From positions 249,427 to 313,426 of the forward strand of contig MU385764.1 of assembly GCA_022497155.1 (NCBI GenBank): a DNA stretch of 64,000 nt, given 5' to 3'. Under the pieces are notes generated by a model. It did no database searches. It was not told where the DNA came from and worked only from the letters and a program-made list of their open reading frames with translations. Made by a program: the position numbers and the translations under genes. Below, piece after piece: positions 57,301 to 64,000 of the stretch (within the stretch, counting starts at the first letter, position 1; each line of letters starts with the position of its first letter). This DNA is from Whalleya microplaca. Its lineage: Eukaryota > Ascomycota > Sordariomycetes > Xylariales > Xylariaceae.

Positions 57301-58017
57301 GAAACTCGTGGTAAGTCTGCAGCGCATTGGTACGGGCGATATCGTAATAAGGAGCGACAGCATCAGAGACCTTCTGGACATGAGGGGCGATGCTCTGGTC
57401 ATACTGGGCCTTGGCCAGGGACTGATAATCAGCAAGCTGAGGCTGCACGTTCTTCTCCCACTGGGCCTGGCCGAAGGCGCGAGCCTGGGCAAGTCGTGGC
57501 CCGCCATATTTCACAACGTAGGTGCGGCCGGGGGCAATGAGGACGCGATCGAGGGTGTTGTAGTACGGCTTAGCGATATCGACATAGGGAGCCGCATAGG
57601 AATCATAATACGGGGTTATGTGCGGCGAGATGGCGATTTTGGCTTGGAAATATGGCTTGCAGATCTTGGGGGAGGTGTCGGTACAGGCGTCGAGAGTCAG
57701 AGGACAGCGGAAAAGGATAGTGAAGATAGAGTACCATGTTAACAGCCTGGAGGGTAGAACAAAAGGTCAGTCTCTCTCTCTCCTAGAATGTCGATCATAC
57801 AATGAAAATTCAAGCTAGATACTACCTACCTGGCAACGACGTTCAAGCTCCGAGTGAAGAAGCTCCTCCTCTTCTTATTTTGGTCTTTCCTCTTAGGAAC
57901 GGCAGTGTGGCCGTTAATTCCGTTGATGCCATTTACCCCATTGATACCTTTGGGAGGCTTGAGAGAACCGGTCGAGGCCAGCTTCGGCTTGGACTTATCG
58001 TCGTTTGCGCCAGCCAT
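54359..58017 (-). CDS. Large fungal repeat protein of the so-called 'transcription factor hoxa13' family
   Basis: Predicted exons, complement: 58017-57830, 57746-57045 and 56972-54359 (or 56975 with the alternative acceptor); 1167 aa. The N-terminus has MAGANDDKSKPK, an Asn-Gly repeat (GINGVNGINGINGH) and a basic KRKDQNKKRRS stretch, then one hydrophobic segment LLTWYSIFTILFRCPL. Residues ~80-290 contain tyrosine-rich imperfect repeats (PYYDSYAAPYVDIAKPYYNTL; APYYDIARTNALQTY). Exon 3 encodes a long Glu/Lys/Ala coiled coil, a Ser/Thr/Glu-rich linker, and an extended Ala/Ser-rich region with recurrent A-x2-YSRAMSVVSAQ / YAAPTPT units (apolipoprotein-like amphipathic helices). Databases often label such fungal proteins 'hoxa13', but no homeodomain is visible. 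A membrane-associated structural role is inference. Divergent from the Doa10 homologue. Confidence 0.85.
56995..57003. repeat. Nine-base C homopolymer within an intron of the 'hoxa13'-type gene
   Basis: Nine consecutive C on the plus strand (G on the sense strand) located upstream of the branch site in the 72-bp intron 2 (56973-57044). Confidence 0.9.
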
Positions 58018-60928
58018 GGTAGGTGTTGCGCTGGAAACTCGCGAGCGACACAAGTGATTTACATCAACGAGACAAACCACTGATAATAGGGAGTGTAGAA
58101 TGGAGGTTGCTTGAGAGGTGATACGATATGATGTTGTGATGTGGGATATGACAATTCTGCCAGTAGTCGGAGCGGAAATGATCTAGATGGGTAGGACGGT
58201 ATGCGACAGTCGAGGACGACAATAGAGGCAACAATGTATCAATGATAGTGATGATACTCTTGGTGTTGCTGGCCTGATAACCCAGTCAGTCGGCAGCAAA
58301 AGTTTGGATGAATGATGTGTTGTAAGAAAAAAAGTTAGAAAAGCTGGAAGCAACCAAGTGTGGAAGCTTTGACGATATTTGATAATTGTTATTAGGTACA
58401 GAATACTTGACAACATTGAATCAATACAGCACCCGTGGACCCTGAGCACCCGCTCTGCCGCCGAACAGATGCGCACCGGCTTGGGTTGGGTGTACACCGT
58501 CGGGAGGTACTCACCTGGGTGGGGGCTTTGTACTGAAGAACGGCTCCAAGAGCCTATCAGGAGGGGGTTACAGCTTGGACGTAACGCTGCAGATGGGGGA
58601 AAGTGGGCGTCGAGGTACTCGGGTTGTAAGTACCTGCAGTTTAGGGCTGTTTCGGCTCCCTGCAAGTCGACGATGAGACGATTAGGGAGTTATTTAGGTA
58701 TTGATATGGCCAGGGCGTTGGAGTTCCGACGTTTTGGCTTCTCTTTCCTTACTTCCTTACTACAATATGTATAAGTATGTAGGTAGGATGCTGCCAGGCT
58801 GTCTACTTGGGTATCACGCTATCGTCCTGATATATGAGGTTTGACGGATGCAGGCGGTTCAATGTTAGAACGATGACGAAAGAAGCCCATCAACAATAAA
58901 GGACATCACATGTGCAGCCGACAGGTGGTGAACAGACAAAACCGGTTTATGAGATACATATATGTATCTACTTACATACGTAGGCACATGCAATCAGGTT
59001 CTTTCTTACCTACCTACCTTTAAGTACGTATTTCATAGGTAAGGATATAAGTGTGGAGTGTCTAAGTGCAAGTGTAAGAAGCGTAAGAGGCACAAATAGT
59101 CATATAGATAAGCTTTGTTGACACAGGTGAAGTAGAGTGTAATAGGTTCATTAATGATCAGTCTCTGCTGCCTACCTACTGTACTTCATATGACATGATA
59201 TAATGAGAGTAACAAGCAAGGGACGATCCCAAAGCAGGTTATGCATCTGAAATGTCAAGATTTCTTGGTTCGCACTCCCAGCTTCTCTTTTCTACCCGTT
59301 CTCTTCACCTTACCACCAATGACACTCCAACAAATACCTAGATTAGGTATGCAGTCATGCCAGTTCAGTCACGGTTCAGTTTAGGGAAGCACTATACTAA
59401 ATAGTACACCTCTTGGATGATGTAGCGTGAGCTAAAGCTGCCACAACAACGTCATCTGGCATGAGATCGCCGGTTCCAGCTCGTGACTGGTTGTGTAAGT
59501 CTACAGGACGTGTACTACCTCCAAATCTTCAAAACTACCTATGTACGTGTAGTCAAGATTTAAATATCGGCATCATAAAAGCGCCTATCTGTATACATAC
59601 CTAATTTTATGATCTTCATACACATTGAGCATATGCAACTGGGTGCTCTTGTTCCTTATTAGACAAGTAGCTATGCTGAGTTGAAGTGAGAACGAGTCTT
59701 TCCAGCTTATCTACTACTAGTAGTATATGATGATGTGTACCCTCGAACAAAGTGAACACCATTGCTTCTTCAAAGGGTAACTAATACATACCTAGGCAGT
59801 AAAGACCTTCAATCAGATCATAGGGGGGACCTTATCGTCTACCCAAAGGATGAATTGGCCCTACAACCACCACTTGGCATCACATCACTTAGGTATTCCA
59901 ACATCCAATGGCCGCAGAACACCCGTGATACCTGTACCATCCATAAAAGCATGGAAGCTCATGGGCAGCTAGCTAGCTACCTGCATTGCATGCCTGTCAC
60001 CATGAAGACTTAAAGTCGGACTAGAATTGATGATATCTGCACCACCCTCAACTCTCTTTGAATCTGGCAGCCTGGACGGAATGATAATAATAAAGAAGAC
60101 GACGACTTGAGAGTTTCCATTAGGTTAAGTTCCTCACATACTTACTTGTATACATGGATATGCACCTACCCAGGTAGAGGCAGAGTCCCGAGTCCCGAGT
60201 CCCGACTAGCCGGGTCAGTGCAAATACCCAACCCAACATGGCATTTGGCAGGCGTCATTAACCTTAAGGGCCCACCCCCTTGCACCTGCACCTGTACCTA
60301 AATCCAGGGTGTAGCGAACCTAATGCCTCTGAAGGCGCTGAAGAAGGTGCCACCGAAGGGTGCTGAAGAGCTGCCAGCAATTGCTAACAAGGCTCTAGAC
60401 ACTGTGCATTGATGCCTAAAACCCCAACTCTATACAGTACGCATACTCATAATTACTGTGTCTGACATCTCCCCCCTCCACCCCCCAAAACTCCCCAAAC
60501 TCTGTTTCTACCTTTCTCTATCCGCCACTTTCGCCGAATGTAGGAACATTGAGCTTCCCACAAAGACCTTGTCAGCTTGACCCATTACCCCATCACCCCA
60601 TTGCCTTCTACCGCTGCCATTGAAGCATCTCTGGGTCCCTCGAGGCGGGTAGACTACATAATAATCCGTATAGAACATCTGCTCCCTACGATTTTCCTAC
60701 CTCTCCACCTCTCCCTCTCTCCCTCTCCCTCCTCGCTCTGCTTCCCCATCACCCGCAGCTCAACATCACGCGAGCGAGAGCTTCGACGAGGTTCGTCATC
60801 GTCATCCCATGGTCCCAACCCGAGCCGACTAGCCCGCCCGGGCGAACCTTAGGAATCTGCCTAGTCTACCTAATCTCACCTCATTTCTGTTCCATTGCCC
60901 TTTGATAAGTCCCGCCGCCGGGAACATC
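58018..60928. other. Divergent promoter region of the 'hoxa13'-type gene and the Doa10 homologue
   Basis: About 2.9 kb. GGTAGG/CCTACC clusters occur at 58777-58790, 59010-59022 and 59170-59180. GAGTCCC triplication lies at about 60188-60206, and a CT/C-rich block at 60470-60740 marks the Doa10 core promoter and leader. No gene recognised; minus-strand frames here and inside Doa10 are shadows. Confidence 0.55.
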
Positions 60929-63900
60929 ATGGACGACTTCCCCAACCGCATGCCACGGCGCCGCCAATCCTTCACGAGACCCGACGTCATGGCCGAACCC
61001 GCCACTTCCGCCGCTTCCGCCGCCTCCGCCGTCAAGCCTCAGGCCAACGATGCCGCCGTCGATCCCGATACCTGTCGCATATGCCGGGGCGAGGGCACCG
61101 CCGACGAGCCGCTCTTCTACCCGTGCAAGTGCAGCGGCAGCATCAAGTACGTCCACCAGGACTGTCTGATGGAATGGCTGTCGCATTCCCAGAAGAAGCA
61201 TTGCGAGCTCTGCAAGACGCCCTTCCGCTTCACCAAGCTCTACTCTCCCGACATGCCCAAGCGGCTGCCCTTGCACATCTTCGTCGGTCACATGGCCAAG
61301 TACATGTTCCGCAACGTGCTCGTCTGGCTGAGGGCCGCCTTGGTCGCTAGTGTCTGGCTGGGTTGGCTCCCCTACCTTATGCGCTCCGTCTGGTCCTTTC
61401 TGTTCTGGATCAGCGACGACGGCTTTGGTCCTAGCCCGTCTGGCCTTTACCACCGTAATGCGACTGCGATACGCCGGGATGGCATGATCTCCATCTCCGT
61501 CACCGGCACTACTACTTGTGCCTCGAGCCCCCTGCTGGCCGCCACCACCACCGCTGCTAGCATTGGGCGCAGCTTCGTAGATCAGAACTCCATGTCCAAT
61601 TTGCTGAAGGCTATCTCCAGGCCTCTGAACATGACCACAACCCAATCCTTCCTGGCCAAGTGGTTGGGCGTGCCCGCCACCACTGAGAAATCGGTCCGGG
61701 CCGTTATGAGCAACTTGAACCTGACCCATGTTGACGAGGTCAGCGTGCTGCCCGCTCCTGGTCAGCATTCCTCTCTGCTGGGAGATATCACGATCCTGAA
61801 GAATATCACACGACATCCTGCAATTAACCGAACCATTATTGCCGTGCTTGAGGGCCAGGTCATCACTCTGCTTGTCATTGTGTGTTTCATCCTGATCATC
61901 CTTGTCAGGGACTACGTGGTACAACAGCAGCCCGAGATAAATATGCGCGCTGCCTTCGCTGCCGCTGAAAACGAAGAAGCAGCCCCCCCTGCCGAGCCCG
62001 TCAACCCAGTAGCGCGTGATCCAGTCCCCGACGAAGCCGAGGATAATAATGCTGATAATGATTCTGTCGTTGCCCGGGATGGCTCCTTGGCATCGGCTGA
62101 TGATAATCAAGATGACGCAGCGCTAGGAGAGCGTGGACAACCCACGATTGGCCCCCGGAACTCGCACCGAAGGCCCACTGTCGATTTGCGGCAGCGAAGC
62201 ACGCGACAAGATATCGAACTGACTCCCGTGAGAGAGGGGGGGCGGCAAGGAGACTCCGGCCGTGCTGGACCCTCTACCCGCGATTTCGAAGCGCCAGAGG
62301 AAGTCAAGGGCTCCCAGTCCCACCTATCCCACCACAACTTTGTTGACGGACTTCTCCCTGATCACGACGAGTACAGTGATCGCCTAAGGACGAACACGGA
62401 GGACAACAGCGAAGATTCGACCCAGTTTACAGCTAAGGAGTACATCCGTATTTATAAACAAGCCGGAGGAGATCGAGAAAGGATTCTTCAAATCATCCGA
62501 GATGAAGGCCTTGAAGATCGCCTGCGGTACTGGGTTACCAGGACTCACGCCATGGCGACATCCGGGAGGCCTGCTAGTAGGGACAACTCGACAACGGCCA
62601 ACGAAACGGGCAGTCCGTTAGACTATTACGCACATCGCTCAACCCATTCTCCGAGATCAGATTCATCGAAACCTGATCGAACTGGCAGTGACACTTCAAG
62701 CTGGACATGGTCAGAGAATGAAGACGGAGATGACAATGTAGGGCAGGCTTCGCAAAGTAAGGGGAAAAGCAAGGTTGAAGGTAATCTCGCAAACGAAGCT
62801 ACTACTAAAGAGACCACCACCCCTTGGTTATCCTGGGGGAACGATTTTGGCAGTGCCTCTCGACGCCGTCCTGGTGGTGGTGGTGATGATGATGATGATG
62901 ACGATGCACCGCCGTTATTCCCTACGGCGACACGACCTCGAGCTATTTCCGATGGTCCCCAGCCTCACAACACTATTAACATGCTCGCCAATAACAACTG
63001 GTCATTTTCTGATCTACCTCCAGATCCGCCAGAGGTGCCCCGTGAAGCGGCTCAAGGCTTGCCGGGCTCAGATCTTAGCCCTTCGGTCTCCCATCCTCTG
63101 TCTCCTAGAAATGGTTTTCAAGATTCAAACGCAGAGATTCCGACTACGCATGGGCCTAGCCCCAACGTATCAGCTACCAATGACATTGAGGACCTAGATT
63201 ACCTCGATTCGCAAATGCATAATAATGTCATGTCTCAGGGTATGGAGCAGCGGATTGAGACTGAAGGTGGCATGCACACTCCCACGAGTAGTAATAATGA
63301 CGCCGATAATGCAGGTGGAATAGTCGAACGTGCTCATAATGGAGACCGTGCTGGCGTCGCAGTACAGCATCAGGGTGGCATCGTGGACCGTATGGCCGAT
63401 TTCATGTGGGGCAACGTAGAGGCTGTCCCGGTAGACGACATGGCACCAGGGGAGGCTGTTGACATTTTTGGTGATAATCAAAATGCTCCCTTCTTCGACA
63501 ACGACCACGAGGACGAAGGACAAGACGAGAATGATGTCGAGATGGCTCCAGATGTCGTTGAAGCTGCTGTTGCTGCTGGCATCGATCCTGAAGCCATCGA
63601 GGATGCCGAAGATTTTGAAGGTATCATGGAATTGATAGGCATGCGTGGCCCGGTGGCTGGTCTATTTCAAAATGCCATCTTCTGTGCCTTTCTCGTCTCT
63701 ACCTCTATCTTCGTGGGCATCTTCATTCCGTATAATATCGGCCGCGTGACGGTCTGGATCCTCGCCAACCCGACTCGCCTGATCCGCATGATTTTCAGCT
63801 TCTCGAAATTCTTGCAGGATGCTGCTCTGCTAGCTGTTGGGTACACCTCGAGCTTCATTTTCAACCTGCTGGAGGGTTTTAGGCTTATCCTGAGGATGGA

Positions 63901-64000
63901 GCAAGGCAGGCAGATAATGCACACTCTGAGATCTGATGCCAGGCATGTTGCTGCTGGTGCTTTCGACCGGATCGCGAGCAGTTTCATGTCCGAGATACCT
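60929..64000 (+). CDS. SSM4: Doa10/Ssm4-type RING-CH E3 ubiquitin ligase (3' partial)
   Basis: ER and inner-nuclear-membrane ubiquitin ligase for ER-associated degradation. The frame from the ATG at 60929 is open for 1024 codons to the window edge without an intron; the rest lies outside. A RING-CH (C4HC3) domain occupies residues 49-95: Cys49, Cys52, Cys66, Cys68, His76, Cys79, Cys92, Cys95, with CKCSGSIKYVHQDCL and CELCKTPFRFTKLYS. Then come PKRLPLHIFVGHMAKYMF and hydrophobic segments at about 137-161 and 309-332 (VITLLVIVCFILIILVRDYVV). Residues ~345-905 are a polar, Asp/Glu/Ser/Asn-rich insertion including Gly4 and an Asp7 run, and a helical patch EYIRIYKQAGGDRERILQII. Membrane segments resume at ~912 (LFQNAIFCAFLVSTSIFVGIFIPYNIG). 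Known full-length fungal members are about 1300-1900 aa, so roughly half is missing. Identification is secure. Confidence 0.95.
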   Translation, partial: MDDFPNRMPRRRQSFTRPDVMAEPATSAASAASAVKPQANDAAVDPDTCRICRGEGTADEPLFYPCKCSGSIKYVHQDCLMEWLSHSQKKHCELCKTPFRFTKLYSPDMPKRLPLHIFVGHMAKYMFRNVLVWLRAALVASVWLGWLPYLMRSVWSFLFWISDDGFGPSPSGLYHRNATAIRRDGMISISVTGTTTCASSPLLAATTTAASIGRSFVDQNSMSNLLKAISRPLNMTTTQSFLAKWLGVPATTEKSVRAVMSNLNLTHVDEVSVLPAPGQHSSLLGDITILKNITRHPAINRTIIAVLEGQVITLLVIVCFILIILVRDYVVQQQPEINMRAAFAAAENEEAAPPAEPVNPVARDPVPDEAEDNNADNDSVVARDGSLASADDNQDDAALGERGQPTIGPRNSHRRPTVDLRQRSTRQDIELTPVREGGRQGDSGRAGPSTRDFEAPEEVKGSQSHLSHHNFVDGLLPDHDEYSDRLRTNTEDNSEDSTQFTAKEYIRIYKQAGGDRERILQIIRDEGLEDRLRYWVTRTHAMATSGRPASRDNSTTANETGSPLDYYAHRSTHSPRSDSSKPDRTGSDTSSWTWSENEDGDDNVGQASQSKGKSKVEGNLANEATTKETTTPWLSWGNDFGSASRRRPGGGGDDDDDDDAPPLFPTATRPRAISDGPQPHNTINMLANNNWSFSDLPPDPPEVPREAAQGLPGSDLSPSVSHPLSPRNGFQDSNAEIPTTHGPSPNVSATNDIEDLDYLDSQMHNNVMSQGMEQRIETEGGMHTPTSSNNDADNAGGIVERAHNGDRAGVAVQHQGGIVDRMADFMWGNVEAVPVDDMAPGEAVDIFGDNQNAPFFDNDHEDEGQDENDVEMAPDVVEAAVAAGIDPEAIEDAEDFEGIMELIGMRGPVAGLFQNAIFCAFLVSTSIFVGIFIPYNIGRVTVWILANPTRLIRMIFSFSKFLQDAALLAVGYTSSFIFNLLEGFRLILRMEQGRQIMHTLRSDARHVAAGAFDRIASSFMSEIP

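Noticed and set aside
60881..62110. 409-codon open frame on the minus strand
   Set aside because: It lies antisense to the Doa10 homologue, whose RING-CH and membrane segments are unmistakable. The minus frame is Gly/His/Asp-rich with no domain, a by-product of GC-rich codons.

Overview
The window is a piece of a filamentous ascomycete chromosome (Pezizomycotina, most likely a Sordariomycete; the class is inference). The evidence is short GT-AG introns of about 49-106 bp (one of 168 bp) with CTAAC/CTAAT-like branch sites, a velvet-domain protein, an Erg24-type sterol reductase, a PTH11-like rhodopsin-domain receptor, a fungal P450, plant-cell-wall glycoside hydrolases, and a conserved fungal protein usually mislabelled 'hoxa13'. 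No prokaryotic operon, CRISPR array, rRNA, convincing tRNA or intact transposon was seen.

Layout. 1-1139: 3' end of acetyl-CoA carboxylase (+). 1.1-6.4 kb: a gene-poor AT-leaning block. 6.5-7.0: a short single-domain velvet protein (-). 9.8-10.2: mitochondrial BolA-like protein (-). 11.1: a 31-codon ORF behind a good-looking promoter. 12.4-13.0: a very GC-rich Cys/His protein (+), convergent with a five-exon GH5 glucanase with Ser/Thr linker and GPI-like tail (-, 13.4-15.1). 15.9-17.1: Atg27/Mrl1-type sorting receptor (-), divergent from ERG24 (+, 18.5-20.1). 22.5-24.0: AAA+ ATPase (+). 25.2-27.0: Yap1-binding/ALF4/glomulin-family protein (+). 28.0-28.8: hemerythrin HHE protein (-). 31.9-34.9: ten-exon GH3 beta-glucosidase (+). 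36.3-36.9: small secreted protein (+). 41.3-43.3: P450 with an acidic tail (+). 43.9-44.8: zinc deaminase-fold protein (-) with an in-frame TGA near its N-terminus. 47.1-48.4: PTH11-like receptor (-). 51.3-52.9: anion:cation symporter-family MFS permease (+). 54.4-58.0: 'hoxa13'-type repeat protein (-), divergent from a Doa10/Ssm4 RING-CH ubiquitin ligase (+, 60.9 to window end, open).

How the genes relate. The ends hold conserved housekeeping genes (ACC1, ERG24, Atg27-like, BolA, Doa10). The middle (about 29-53 kb) is a sparse accessory stretch with secreted hydrolase, secreted protein, P450, deaminase, receptor and permease, separated by 1-4 kb AT-rich gaps. These do not form a recognisable biosynthetic cluster because no backbone synthase is present. 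Two outward-looking functions recur: lignocellulose use (GH5, GH3) and ER/membrane lipid biology (ACC1, Erg24, Doa10). Doa10-class ligases are known to act on sterol enzymes in yeast, but physical proximity here is probably chance. Exon structures were assembled by eye; all give uninterrupted frames with matching phases except the deaminase, which is flagged. I did not find a clear new multi-gene system; the deaminase is the most unusual single locus.
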